Shown in pieces: positions 50,917-59,952 of a stretch of DNA of 64,000 nt. The notes below the pieces were generated by a model that made no database searches, was not told where the DNA came from, and saw only the letters and a list, made by a program, of their open reading frames with translations. This stretch comes from Halorubellus sp034808145 (GTDB lineage: Archaea; Halobacteriota; Halobacteria; Halobacteriales; Natrialbaceae). The stretch lies in contig NZ_JAXHGM010000005.1 in NCBI RefSeq assembly GCF_034808145.1, forward strand, positions 62,001 through 126,000, written 5' to 3'. The first letter of the stretch is position 1, and every line of letters begins with the position of its first letter. The translations under genes were made by a program, and so were the position numbers.

Positions 50917-52143
50917 ATGCGTCGTTTCGAGCGCAAGCGGACGATATTCGCCAACAAGGACGCGCTCAGAGAGAGCTATCAGCCCGACCGCATCCAGGAG
51001 CGCGACGAGGAGATCGACGCGTACATGGACGCGTTACAGCCCGTCATCGACGGCTGGGAGCCCAACAACATCTTCCTCTACGGGAACACCGGCGTCGGGA
51101 AGACCGCGGTCACCGAATACCTCCTCGAGCGGCTTCGCGAGGACGCGCGCGGGTACGACGACATCGACCTCTCCGTCCTCACCCTGAACTGCAAGCCGCT
51201 CTCCTCGTCGTACCAGGTCGCGGTCGAGCTCGTGAACGAACTCCGTCCGGACGGCGGCGAGATATCGACGACCGGCTACCCCCAGCAGACCGTGTTCAAC
51301 AAGCTCTACGAGGAGATCGACGCCGTCGGCGGGACCGTCCTCCTCGTGCTCGACGAGATCGACTCCATCGGCGAGAAGGACGAGCTGCTGTACGAGCTGC
51401 CGCGCGCTCGATCGAAGGGGGACCTGGAGAACGCGAAGGTCGGCATCGTCGGTATCTCGAACGACTTCAAGTTCCGCGACCAGCTCGACCCGCGCGTGCA
51501 GGACACCTTGTGCGAGCGCGAACTCCAGTTCCCGCCGTACAACGCACAGGAGCTCGCGAACATCCTCTCCTCGCGCGCGGAGATCGCACTCCGCGAGGAC
51601 GTGTACGACGACGCGGTGGTGCGGCTCTGTGCGGCGCTCGCGGCGAAGGACCGCGGGAGCGCGCGGCAGGCGCTCGACCTGCTCTTGCTCGCGGGTGAAC
51701 AGGCGCAGAACAACGGCGACGACTTCCTCGAGGAACGGCACGTCGAGCAGGCGCAACACGAACTGGAGCGCGAGCGCGTCGAGGAGGGCATCCGGCAGCT
51801 CACCCAGCACGGCCATCTGGCGTTGCTCGCCGTCGTCTCGCTCGCTCGGGCTGGCAGCACGCCCGAGCGATCTCGGAACATCTACGACCGCTACCTCGAC
51901 GTCTGCGACGCGATGGGTATCGACAGTCTCGCGCAGCGCTCCGTCCACAATCACCTCTCGGACCTCCGGATGCTGGGTATCCTCACGGCGCGCGAGAACC
52001 GGTCGGGGTCGCGCGGGAACTTCTACAGTTACGAGCTCGACGTCCCGCTCGAATCCGCGCGTCGGGCGCTGGAGGACGAACTCGGCATCGACGACGGGTT
52101 GGAACGCACCACGCAGGCCGCGCTCGGCGAGCACGGCGAGTGA
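50917..52143 (+). CDS. orc1/cdc6: Orc1/Cdc6 replication initiator
   Basis: 408 aa from the ATG at 50917 (MRRFERKRTIFANKDALRESY); an upstream in-frame start at 50815 would run through the promoter and repeat 7. AAA+ ATPase: Walker A is FLYGNTGVGKTAVTEYLL, Walker B VLLVLDEIDSIGEKDELLYEL, sensor 1 GIVGISNDFKFRDQLDPRV, and sensor 2 lies near DRGSARQALDLLLLAGE. The C-terminal 110 residues form the winged helix (SVHNHLSDLRMLGILTARENRSGSRGN) that binds ORB DNA. It would load MCM at the adjacent origin. Haloarchaea carry several paralogues, so the number cannot be assigned. Confidence 0.95.
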   Translation: MRRFERKRTIFANKDALRESYQPDRIQERDEEIDAYMDALQPVIDGWEPNNIFLYGNTGVGKTAVTEYLLERLREDARGYDDIDLSVLTLNCKPLSSSYQVAVELVNELRPDGGEISTTGYPQQTVFNKLYEEIDAVGGTVLLVLDEIDSIGEKDELLYELPRARSKGDLENAKVGIVGISNDFKFRDQLDPRVQDTLCERELQFPPYNAQELANILSSRAEIALREDVYDDAVVRLCAALAAKDRGSARQALDLLLLAGEQAQNNGDDFLEERHVEQAQHELERERVEEGIRQLTQHGHLALLAVVSLARAGSTPERSRNIYDRYLDVCDAMGIDSLAQRSVHNHLSDLRMLGILTARENRSGSRGNFYSYELDVPLESARRALEDELGIDDGLERTTQAALGEHGE

Positions 52144-52207
52144 CGCGACGACGCCGCCCTTCCTGAACGCGACTGGTGCGCTCCCGCAGCGATCCGCCTC
52201 GCGGTCG

Positions 52208-52232
52208 TCACACCCACCACCATTGCACGTGA
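52208..52232 (-). repeat. ORB-like repeat 8 (reverse), downstream of orc1
   Basis: Minus strand TTCACGTGCAATGGTGGTGG then GTGTG. It faces the upstream set across the orc1 gene, so ORB elements bracket the initiator gene. Confidence 0.65.
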
Positions 52233-52371
52233 ATCAGTGGCGATGCTCGACCGCGCTCGCTTCCACGTCGGGGCGCCGCGAGAACGAGGTCGCTCCGGGA
52301 ACGAACCGACCCGGGAACGAGGCCGCTTCGGAAGAACTCGATTACGGACGGAGGCCGGTTCGAGGGTGCGT

Positions 52372-53115
52372 CTAGAGGTCCATGCCGCCGTTGACGTCGA
52401 TGACCTCGCCCGTGATGTAGCTCGAGTCCTCGCTGGCGAGGAACCGGACGGTGCTCGCGATGTCGTCGATCTCCGCGAACCGCTCCAGGGGTATCTGTGC
52501 GACGATGCGTTCCTGGACGTCCTCGGGGACCTCCGCGAGCATGTCGGTGCGCGTGAACCCGGGGGCGACGCAGTTCGCGGTCGACCCGCCGGACGCGAGT
52601 TCGATGGCGATGGTCCGCGTGAACCCGAACATGCCGGCCTTCGCCGCGGCGTAGTTCGCCTGCCCGAAGTTCCCCTGCTTCCCGACGATGCTGGAGATGT
52701 TGATGAGTCGGCCCTCGTGGGCGTCCCAGAGGTCGTCGTAGAACGTCTGCGTGCAGTTGAACATCCCGCCGAGGTTCACGTCCATCACCTGGTCCCACTC
52801 GTCGCGGGTCATGTTCACGAACCGCGTGTCCTGCGTGATACCGGCGTTGTTCACGAGGACGTCGACCTGCCCGAACTCGTCGTGGGCGAGGTCGCGCATC
52901 GCTTCGACCTCGTCCCTGTCGCAGACGTCCGCTTTCGCGGTGATGGCTTCACCGCCTTTCTCGCGGATGCCCTCGACGGTCTCCCGTGCGGCCTGGTCGC
53001 TCGACCGATAGTTCACGACGACGTTCGCCCCTCGCGCTCCGAGGTGTTCGGCGATGCCGCGACCGATGCCACGCCCTGAACCCGTGATGACACAGGTGCG
53101 TCCTTCCATAGACAT
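52372..53115 (-). CDS. phaB: Acetoacetyl-CoA / 3-ketoacyl reductase (short-chain dehydrogenase)
   Basis: 247 aa from the ATG at 53113-53115. NADPH-binding VITGSGRGIGRGIAEHLGARGA, VLVNNAGITQDTRF, catalytic Ser in NISSIVGKQGNFGQ and YxxxK in ANYAAAKAGMFGF, then VAPGFTRTDM and DVNGGM at the C-terminus. It resembles haloarchaeal PhaB, which makes 3-hydroxybutyryl-CoA for polyhydroxyalkanoate, but FabG-like substrates cannot be excluded. No phaC or phaE is nearby. Confidence 0.85.
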   Translation of the reverse strand: MSMEGRTCVITGSGRGIGRGIAEHLGARGANVVVNYRSSDQAARETVEGIREKGGEAITAKADVCDRDEVEAMRDLAHDEFGQVDVLVNNAGITQDTRFVNMTRDEWDQVMDVNLGGMFNCTQTFYDDLWDAHEGRLINISSIVGKQGNFGQANYAAAKAGMFGFTRTIAIELASGGSTANCVAPGFTRTDMLAEVPEDVQERIVAQIPLERFAEIDDIASTVRFLASEDSSYITGEVIDVNGGMDL

Positions 53116-53378
53116 GCGTTGAGATGCGAGCCACCGGTGGCGACTCGACAGTATCTGGACAATCGCCCAACTGCATCTTAATGGTTCGGCCGGCACCCGG
53201 TCCGCTCGACTGCCCGGCACCGGTCGTCAATCGTGCGCGTCACGGTCAGCGACCGCGGCCCGCGGCCGCGGTCCGAGACAGTCGTGCGACGAGAACCCGG
53301 GTCGATTGGGTAACGGCGAGCTGCGTCGATTGGTTGACGGCGGTAAACGTTTTCTTGCCAGCCTGATGAGGGGTGGAT

Positions 53379-55247
53379 ATGAACGTGAGAGAGCTGGTGC
53401 CGTTCGTCGGGTGGGGGGTCGCTGGCGTCCCCGTCGTCGGCACGTTCCTCCAGGCGGTGTTCGCGCTCGCTGGCGTACAGGGACGGTCGGTTCCCGTGGT
53501 CGGTGGTATCGTCGAGGCGATCATCTCGATGCCGGTGTTCCGAGAGGCCGCGGTACAGTTCAAGTCGAGCACGACGCTGGTCCTCGGGTTGTTCGCGCTG
53601 ATCGCACTGGCGTGGGTCGGACAGGGGATCGCGATGGGGGCGTGGCGGAACCGAGACGCGACGTTCGCGTTCGCGGGGCTGGTGTCGGTGCTGTTCCTCG
53701 TGTTGTTCTTCGGGGTGTACGCGCCGTTGTTCTCCGCGGACGTCGGCGGCGTCGGCCTGGTGCTGTTCGTGGCGACGCCGTTCGTTGCGAGCGTCGGCGC
53801 CCTCGGTGGGGCGTGGACGCGCGACTGGGACGCGGACCTAGAGGTGGAGACGGCGACGGCGCTGTCGAACGCCGAGGACTCGCTGGCGTCGAAGCGAGCT
53901 GCGCTCGACGACGCCGTCTCTCGGAAGCTCGACGAGGCGTCCATGGAGACGCTCGCGGAGCACGCGCCGAACGCGGTCGCGGACGCGCGGTCGGCGATCG
54001 AGGAGGAACGCGAGGGGTACGCGGACGTCGAAGCGGAACTGGAGTCTATCCGGACGGGGAGCGCGGACGCGTCGGTCCGGCGCGAGCGCGCGATAGAGCT
54101 CCGGGAGCGCGTCGAGTCCCGGGACCCCGCGGCCGCCGCGGCCCGTATCGAGTCGCGACTGGCCGAAGCGGTCCTGGACGTCGTCGAGCGCGGGGACGTC
54201 GACATCACGGTGCGGTCGCGGTACGGCAAGGAGTACGACCTCGTGAACCTCCCGACGACGTTCCGCGAGTTCGAGCTGTCGCCGGACGGCCGGTCGACGC
54301 ACGTCGGCGACGTCGACCACGCGCTCCGGTCGATGCTGGACGGCGAGGGCGACGACCTCGCGACGGTCGTGTCGGCGCTGGAGCGCGTCGAGGTGCACCG
54401 GGAGCGCATCCAGCGGCACGTCGAGGAGGCTGAGGCGTCGTTCCACGAGTCGCTCTCGTCGGCGGAGACGGACGTGGAGCGCACGCGGGAGGAACTACAG
54501 CGACTCGAGGGCGCGGTCCGGAATCGCGTGACGGAGCTGGCTGTCGACGGGCAGGACGAGTCGGTCGAGAGCGTGCACGCGGTCGAACGCAAGCTCCGCG
54601 ACGCTCGGTCCGCGCTGCACGCGTGCCGGTTCGACGCGGCCGATGAGCAGGTGACGGTGGCGCGGGAGACCGCCGCGGGACTGCTGACGTCCGTGCAGTT
54701 CTTCGGGAGCGTCGCCGGCGCGCTCGGGCACGGACAGGAACGGTTGTCGCTCCCGCCGGAGGTGTCGCGCTCGATGGCGTCGGCGCTGAAACCGGCGTTC
54801 GAGCGCGAGTATCCGGTCGAGTACGTCGTGCGTGACGACGCGATCGTCCTGCGGTCTCGCGACGGTGTCGACGCGACGGCGACGACGGAGTCGAATCGCG
54901 CGTCGACGACGCCGGACCCAGAGCCTCAGGAGCCCTCGCCGACGAAGCACGTCGACATGGAGTCCGTCGTCGACGAGGTCCTGTTGCTGCTCGACGAGTT
55001 CAGGGACGCGGTCGACGCCGGGGACCGGACGGTGCACGTGAACACCGACAGTCTCCCGTCGTTCGTCGCGACGGCGGAGTCGATTGCGGCACTGGAACAG
55101 TTCGCGAACCGGCAGAGCGACCTCGTCGAGTCCGTGGACGTGCCGTCGACGCTCCCGGGCATCGTCGACGTTCGGTTCGCGGAGGAGACGACGGGTGATG
55201 CAGCGCTCGAGTCGCTCCAGGAGCGGTTCAAGCGCGAGTACACGTAG
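53379..55247 (+). CDS. Four-TM membrane protein with long coiled-coil cytoplasmic domain (tubulin-like locus)
   Basis: 622 aa from the ATG at 53379. Four TM segments fill residues 8-145 (VPVVGTFLQAVFALAGV, TLVLGLFALIALAWVGQGI, FAFAGLVSVLFLVLFFGVYAPLF, VGLVLFVATPFVASVGALGG). The rest is alpha-helical and heptad-rich (LEVETATALSNAEDSLASKR, IQRHVEEAEASFHESLSSAE), with short globular parts near AVLDVVERGDVDITVRSRYGK and a disordered linker around residue 520. No known family recognised. It is 61 bases upstream of the first tubulin-like gene. I infer a membrane anchor or scaffold. GGTAAACG about 30 bases upstream may be its promoter. Confidence 0.8.
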   Translation: MNVRELVPFVGWGVAGVPVVGTFLQAVFALAGVQGRSVPVVGGIVEAIISMPVFREAAVQFKSSTTLVLGLFALIALAWVGQGIAMGAWRNRDATFAFAGLVSVLFLVLFFGVYAPLFSADVGGVGLVLFVATPFVASVGALGGAWTRDWDADLEVETATALSNAEDSLASKRAALDDAVSRKLDEASMETLAEHAPNAVADARSAIEEEREGYADVEAELESIRTGSADASVRRERAIELRERVESRDPAAAAARIESRLAEAVLDVVERGDVDITVRSRYGKEYDLVNLPTTFREFELSPDGRSTHVGDVDHALRSMLDGEGDDLATVVSALERVEVHRERIQRHVEEAEASFHESLSSAETDVERTREELQRLEGAVRNRVTELAVDGQDESVESVHAVERKLRDARSALHACRFDAADEQVTVARETAAGLLTSVQFFGSVAGALGHGQERLSLPPEVSRSMASALKPAFEREYPVEYVVRDDAIVLRSRDGVDATATTESNRASTTPDPEPQEPSPTKHVDMESVVDEVLLLLDEFRDAVDAGDRTVHVNTDSLPSFVATAESIAALEQFANRQSDLVESVDVPSTLPGIVDVRFAEETTGDAALESLQERFKREYT

Positions 55248-55308
55248 GGGGCGAGGCCAGTAGCTTCATACCGCCGCCGGTACGGGTTCTACGTACTCAG
55301 AACCCTCC

Positions 55309-56910
55309 ATGACGGGAACATGTAAGATATGCGTGACGGCGCGTGACGGGTGGGAGCGGGACACGCTGGAAGCACACATCGCGCACGAGCACAGAGACGA
55401 GCCGAAGTCCGTCGAGCAGGTGTACCCCGACCTCTACGAGCCGATCTTCGTGGAGGAGCGGTACTGGTCGGACGAGGACGACGAGGCGGAGGACGAACCG
55501 CCGACGACGGGGTCGACGGACCAGCGGTCGACGGGAACCGACGACCTGTCGGGGTCCGCGGTCGGGAAGAAGTGGTTCATGCTCGGCGTCGGTGGCGCAG
55601 GGAATCACATCGTCGACGCGGTGCTCCTGCGGCGGAACACCCTCTCGGAGGAGAACGAGGACCGCGTCCACATCTGGGACGCGGGCCTCGCCGACGCGAG
55701 CATCCTGAACACGAACGTCGCGGAGATCGAGGAGACGTACTACGCCCAGGCGGAGAAGGGATACAACCGTCACGACATCGTCGCGAACTGCATCATCGGG
55801 CAGGGCGCGCACAACTACGCCGGTGCGGGGCATCGATGGGACCACGGCCGGGACTTCGCGCTCGCGGACTTCGAGGACGAGGGGAACCCGTTCAACGAGC
55901 GCTGGGATAGCAGCCCGGTCGACCTCCGCGACTCGCAGGCGATTATGTTCATCCATAGCGTCACGAAGGGCACGGGCTGTGGGTCGACGCCCGTGATCGC
56001 GGACAAGCTCCGTGACCGCGTGCTCGAGGACGACATGGTCGTCGGGAAGCCGATATTCTCGTCGGTCGTCATCCCGAGCGAGTACGCGTCCCAGTCCGGG
56101 CGTGCGAAGGTCAACGGCGTGCTGGGGATGGCGCGGATGGCGGAGAGCGTCGACGCCATCATCCCGTTCGACAACCGGAAACTCCGGGACGCGACACAGG
56201 ACATCCAGCCGCGCATCCACGACATCGAGCGGTACAATCCGCCGGAGTACACGGACCTCAACAAGCCGCTGGTGTCGTTCCTGGAGGCGTTCACGATGTC
56301 GTCAATCCCGCAGGTCCTCAACCAGGACGTGGACCTCTCGATCCGCGGTGAGGTGTTCGACCCGGCGGACAGCTTCCGGCCGGTGCAGGACAAGTACCCG
56401 TTCGACCCGGAGCGCGAGGTCGACCCGGCGGTGGTTCTCGCGCCGGTCCTGGGGAAGATCCACGCGTCGTCGTTCGACCGGTCGAAGGTCCAGATGCTCG
56501 CGCGGAAGGCGCTGTTCCAGAACAAGCTCGCGGACTTCGACCCGACGACGGCGTGGGGTGGGACGTTCCTCGTGTACGGCCCCGAGGAGAAGATGGCGTC
56601 GCTCGCGCCGCTGCTCGACGACGGCGTCCTCCGGGACGTGCTCGGCGGCCCGGACTTCCTCGACCGCGAGTCGACGTCGGGGGTGGAGACGGTGGACATC
56701 AACACGCACCGGCTCGTGACGCCGTACCTCGACGACGTCTACCTCTGGGGGACGCTGTGGAACCCGGAGATGCAATCGCTCTCGGAGATGTACGAGCACG
56801 CGCTGACGATGAAGCAGGACGGGAACACTCGGCTGGCCGCGGGCATCCGCGACGAGTGGGAGCACGTCGAGGCGTTGTTCGACTGTCTCGGACGGGAGAA
56901 GATGCCTTGA
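55309..56910 (+). CDS. Tubulin/FtsZ-superfamily GTPase A with N-terminal zinc finger
   Basis: 533 aa. A C2H2-like finger (C5, C8, H23, H28 in TCKICVTARDGWERDTLEA...) and an acidic linker precede the GTPase fold. T1 phosphate loop is FMLGVGGAGNHIVDAVLL (about 90-108). The tubulin signature position reads SVTKGTGCGSTPV (about 217-229; first Gly residues replaced by T-K). The T7 region is EYTDLNKPLVSFLEAF (about 313-328), where the second catalytic acid of FtsZ is Lys, as in beta-tubulin. Related to the divergent FtsZ-like families proposed from genome context to remodel membranes. It is longer than FtsZ (about 380 aa). Role inferred as a filament-forming GTPase. Confidence 0.85.
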   Translation: MTGTCKICVTARDGWERDTLEAHIAHEHRDEPKSVEQVYPDLYEPIFVEERYWSDEDDEAEDEPPTTGSTDQRSTGTDDLSGSAVGKKWFMLGVGGAGNHIVDAVLLRRNTLSEENEDRVHIWDAGLADASILNTNVAEIEETYYAQAEKGYNRHDIVANCIIGQGAHNYAGAGHRWDHGRDFALADFEDEGNPFNERWDSSPVDLRDSQAIMFIHSVTKGTGCGSTPVIADKLRDRVLEDDMVVGKPIFSSVVIPSEYASQSGRAKVNGVLGMARMAESVDAIIPFDNRKLRDATQDIQPRIHDIERYNPPEYTDLNKPLVSFLEAFTMSSIPQVLNQDVDLSIRGEVFDPADSFRPVQDKYPFDPEREVDPAVVLAPVLGKIHASSFDRSKVQMLARKALFQNKLADFDPTTAWGGTFLVYGPEEKMASLAPLLDDGVLRDVLGGPDFLDRESTSGVETVDINTHRLVTPYLDDVYLWGTLWNPEMQSLSEMYEHALTMKQDGNTRLAAGIRDEWEHVEALFDCLGREKMP

Positions 56911-56921
56911 GGTGACCGTGC

Positions 56922-58403
56922 ATGATGCCATCGAACCTCTACGCGCTGCTGCGTCCGACCGTGCGAGACGTTGTCCTGCAGACGACCGGTGGCGGTGGGA
57001 CGGGGAGTCTGGTGGTCGGCGTGGTCGCGTTGGTCGTGGGCGTGGCGCTTGGTGCGGTCGGATATCGGTTCGTCGGTGACGACGGCCAGGACCCGGCGGT
57101 GCGTCGGGTCGCGGACACGCTTTCGGTGCAGCCGGAGGGGCGTGCGGTCCACGACGGCGTCACGGACCTGACGAGCGCGACGGACGACCTGCTTCGGGCG
57201 GCTGCGGACCAGGGCGTCGTGGAGACGTCGCAGGGTCGGACGGAGGCGCTGGAGTCGTTCGCGTCGGCCGTCGCTCGCGGTCGCGTCGACCTCGTCGAGA
57301 GCGACGGACGGGGCCGGTCGGCCAGCGGGCCGGCTGGGGCGTCCGCTGGCGGGTCGGACGGCGGTGCGGTGTCGGCGGCCGCGGCGTCGGTGCAGGCGAA
57401 CCGGTCTCCGCGGTCGCCGACGGCGCAGACGTTGCTCGACGCGCTCGGTGACGGGCGGGTCGACGAGCGGCTGGCGCGCGACGCCGTCGAGGACGCGGTC
57501 GACGGACTGGAGGCGGCTCACGGCGTGATGCAGGCCGTCGAGCGGACGGGAGACGTGACGGTCGGAGCGGAGGGGGACGCGTTCGCGGAGCGGCTACGGG
57601 ACGTCGACGGGTCGCTCGCCCGGACGCTCGAACCGATCGCGGCGGACGTCGCGTCGATGGCGGCCGAGAGCGAGCGGTCGCGCTCCGGGACCGGCGCACC
57701 GGCGGATACCGGGTCCGAGGAGCGCGTGGTCGCGGACGCGGTGTCGGCGTTGGAGGCGCGGACGACCCCGCAGAGCGCGGCGGCGACCGGACTCCTCGAC
57801 GCCCTCGGCGACCCGAGTTCGACCCCACAGGGGCGAGTGGAGGGTGCGCTCACGACCGCCGTCGGCGCGCTCGACGAGCACGCGCGAACGAGGGACGCGC
57901 TCGAGCGCGTCGACGCGGACGAGGTCGTCGCGGTCGCGAACGAGGTGAAGCGCGACCTCGACCCCGACCAGCGCGTCGAGGCGGCGGTCCTGGAGCGCGT
58001 CGCCGACCTCGTCGACGACGCCGAGCGGACCGACGAGCGCGTCGAGTGGTACGGCGCGTACCACGAACTCGTGTTCTACCGGGACACGCTCGTTCCGACG
58101 CTCGAATCGAGCCGCGCGGAGTCGACCGACGACGCACAGCCGAGTGACCTGGTGGCGTCGGTGGCGGACCGCATCGACGAGGTCGAGGGGTACTACGAGC
58201 GTCGGGACGACCACAACCATACGATACCGCGGCACTTCGTGTCCCTCGCCCGGTCGCTCCACGAGGACGGTCGGAGCTACGCGAGCACGGACCCAGACCG
58301 CGCTCGCGGACTCCTGACGGCGGCCGACGCGCTCCTCGAGCACGTCGAGGACCTCTACGAGCGGAACCAGTACTCGATTATGCTCCGACGGCTCCGCGGG
58401 TGA
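56922..58403 (+). CDS. Single-TM, coiled-coil protein of the tubulin-like locus
   Basis: 493 aa, starting 12 bases after GTPase A (a second ATG follows immediately). One TM at about 27-50 (GSLVVGVVALVVGVALGAVGYRF) leaves a large helical, mostly cytoplasmic domain with internal repeats: the segment SPTAQTLLDALGDGRVDERLARDAVEDAV near 165-190 recurs as TPQSAAATGLLDALGDPSSTPQGRV near 285-310, so the central region was duplicated. The last 100 residues (YYERRDDHNHTIPRHFVSLARSL, LEHVEDLYERNQYSIMLRRL) are helical. No family recognised. Likely membrane tether for GTPase A. Confidence 0.78.
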   Translation: MMPSNLYALLRPTVRDVVLQTTGGGGTGSLVVGVVALVVGVALGAVGYRFVGDDGQDPAVRRVADTLSVQPEGRAVHDGVTDLTSATDDLLRAAADQGVVETSQGRTEALESFASAVARGRVDLVESDGRGRSASGPAGASAGGSDGGAVSAAAASVQANRSPRSPTAQTLLDALGDGRVDERLARDAVEDAVDGLEAAHGVMQAVERTGDVTVGAEGDAFAERLRDVDGSLARTLEPIAADVASMAAESERSRSGTGAPADTGSEERVVADAVSALEARTTPQSAAATGLLDALGDPSSTPQGRVEGALTTAVGALDEHARTRDALERVDADEVVAVANEVKRDLDPDQRVEAAVLERVADLVDDAERTDERVEWYGAYHELVFYRDTLVPTLESSRAESTDDAQPSDLVASVADRIDEVEGYYERRDDHNHTIPRHFVSLARSLHEDGRSYASTDPDRARGLLTAADALLEHVEDLYERNQYSIMLRRLRG

Positions 58404-58551
58404 CCTCGTCCGGGTCGGTCCTCCGCTGTGACGACCGCCTGGGTGACGACCGGGGCGGTCGTCCGCTGGGTCGACCGGGTTGGTGACCCCGCCCGAGTCG
58501 GTCATCCAGGGAGAGGAGACGGTTCGTTCTGCCAGAAATACTAAATCACCG

Positions 58552-58560
58552 GTACGTATA
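58552..58560 (+). promoter_or_regulatory. TATA-like element of the second tubulin-like operon
   Basis: GTACGTATA 24 bases before the ATG at 58582, in an A+T-rich patch (also AAATACTAAATCACC at 58536-58550). Fits a leaderless transcript starting at or beside the ATG. Confidence 0.5.
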
Positions 58561-58581
58561 GACACGTGTCAGAGACATCTA

Positions 58582-59952
58582 ATGACGTATCTCTTCGTAG
58601 GGGCAGGACAGGCCGGAAGCGCGATAGTCGACGCCGTGTTCGATTACACGTCGGATTCGACGCTCGGTCTCTTCGGCGAGGACGACATCACCGCGCTGGC
58701 CGAACCACTCGTGTTCAACTCGACAATCCGGGACCTCCAGAACCTCCGGAACGTCGACGCTGACGCACAGTTCGGCATCGCGGAGCAACGCGGCCTCGTC
58801 GACGGGAACACGGCCGGGTTCGAGGAACAGGTGACTGGGGGGTTCGGTCGCGACCCGGTGAAGGCGGACGAGGTGATGACGGACCATTACGACGAGCTCG
58901 TGACGCGGCTCGAGGACCGGTTCGGGGCGTCCACCGCGGCGTTCACGGACGGCGGTGACGCGGAGTGGTCGGAGACGGACGACGAGTGGACCGCGACCGA
59001 CGACGACGGGGACACCGCCGAGGAGACGGCGGGCGTCTCCGCGGGGTCGACCGACGCCACCAATCAGGAGGAGATCCAGTTCGCGTTCGTCTGTCTCGGT
59101 CTCGGCGGCGGGACGGGGTGTGGTATCGCGCCCAGTATCGTGGACGCGATCCACGAGTACACGAACGACCGCGCGGACGTGGTCGCGCTCGCCGTCCTCC
59201 CGAACACGATGGGACAGGTCAACGACGAGGACGGCGGTGAGACGGTCGGGGCGGGCCGGCAGGCGTGGAACGCCCGCTACGGCCTGAACCGACTGGAGGA
59301 CCGCGCGGACGGTATCGTCCTCGTCGACAACCAACGCATCTCGTATCAGGCGGCGGCGGAGAGCCAGTTCTCGGAGTACAACGAGTACGTGGCCGCCGGC
59401 GTCTACGACCTCGTCGCGGGGCCGGTGCTCTCCGGCGTCGACCCCAGCGATTACGACGACATCGACACGCCAGACATCGACGTTCAGGACCTGGTCACGT
59501 CGCTGAACTTCGGTGTCGGGACGTCCGATTCGAAGGCGGGGTACGCGGCTCTCGGTCGGTCGACGACGATGACGCGGTCGCTTCCCGGCTACCTGCTGCC
59601 GTTCGTCGGGAAGAAGGACGTCGACAGCGCGGCGCTGGTGCGGCTCGCGACGAGCAAGCAGTCGGTCGCGGACCTGGACCCGTCGGATGCGCAGAAGGCC
59701 ATCGGGCTGGTGCGGGCGCCGTCGAGTTACCTGTCGGGGAGCGGTCGGCGCGTGGAGACGTCGACGATCCGCGAGTACCTGCAAGCGCAGTGCTCGCTCC
59801 AGGAGGTCAACCTCGGCGTGGCGCTACACGACCGTCGGCTCGCGACGGTGACGACGCTCCTGACCTACGAGCGCGAGGACATCGACCGGCTTCGCGAGAT
59901 AGAGGAGAAGGCGGAAGCCTACGAGGAGCAAACGGAGGCGATGATACAGTGA
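58582..59952 (+). CDS. Tubulin/FtsZ-superfamily GTPase B
   Basis: 456 aa from the ATG at 58582 (MTYLFVGAGQAGSAIVDAVF). T1 loop VGAGQAGSAIVDAV starts at residue 6. The tubulin signature is LGLGGGTGCGIAPSIVDAI (about 171-188), a near-classical GGGTGxG. The T7 region is TPDIDVQDLVTSLNFGVGTSDSKAG (about 295-318), aligning with FtsZ N-x-D-x-x-D and keeping both Asp, so GTP hydrolysis is plausible. An acidic insertion (ETDDEWTATDDDGDTAEE, about 130-150) is unusual. The C-terminal helix (EREDIDRLREIEEKAEAYEE) may bind partners. First gene of an operon whose later members overlap it. Confidence 0.87.
   Translation: MTYLFVGAGQAGSAIVDAVFDYTSDSTLGLFGEDDITALAEPLVFNSTIRDLQNLRNVDADAQFGIAEQRGLVDGNTAGFEEQVTGGFGRDPVKADEVMTDHYDELVTRLEDRFGASTAAFTDGGDAEWSETDDEWTATDDDGDTAEETAGVSAGSTDATNQEEIQFAFVCLGLGGGTGCGIAPSIVDAIHEYTNDRADVVALAVLPNTMGQVNDEDGGETVGAGRQAWNARYGLNRLEDRADGIVLVDNQRISYQAAAESQFSEYNEYVAAGVYDLVAGPVLSGVDPSDYDDIDTPDIDVQDLVTSLNFGVGTSDSKAGYAALGRSTTMTRSLPGYLLPFVGKKDVDSAALVRLATSKQSVADLDPSDAQKAIGLVRAPSSYLSGSGRRVETSTIREYLQAQCSLQEVNLGVALHDRRLATVTTLLTYEREDIDRLREIEEKAEAYEEQTEAMIQ

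Noticed and set aside
52372..53115. Polyhydroxyalkanoate operon
   Set aside because: Only the reductase is present. No synthase, phasin or PhaE lies within the window, so no pathway claim is made from context.
53246..54592. Long Ser/Arg-rich frame opposite the first coiled-coil gene
   Set aside because: It is antisense to a clearly coding acidic gene and has the Ser/Arg/Thr composition expected of a shadow frame in high-GC DNA.
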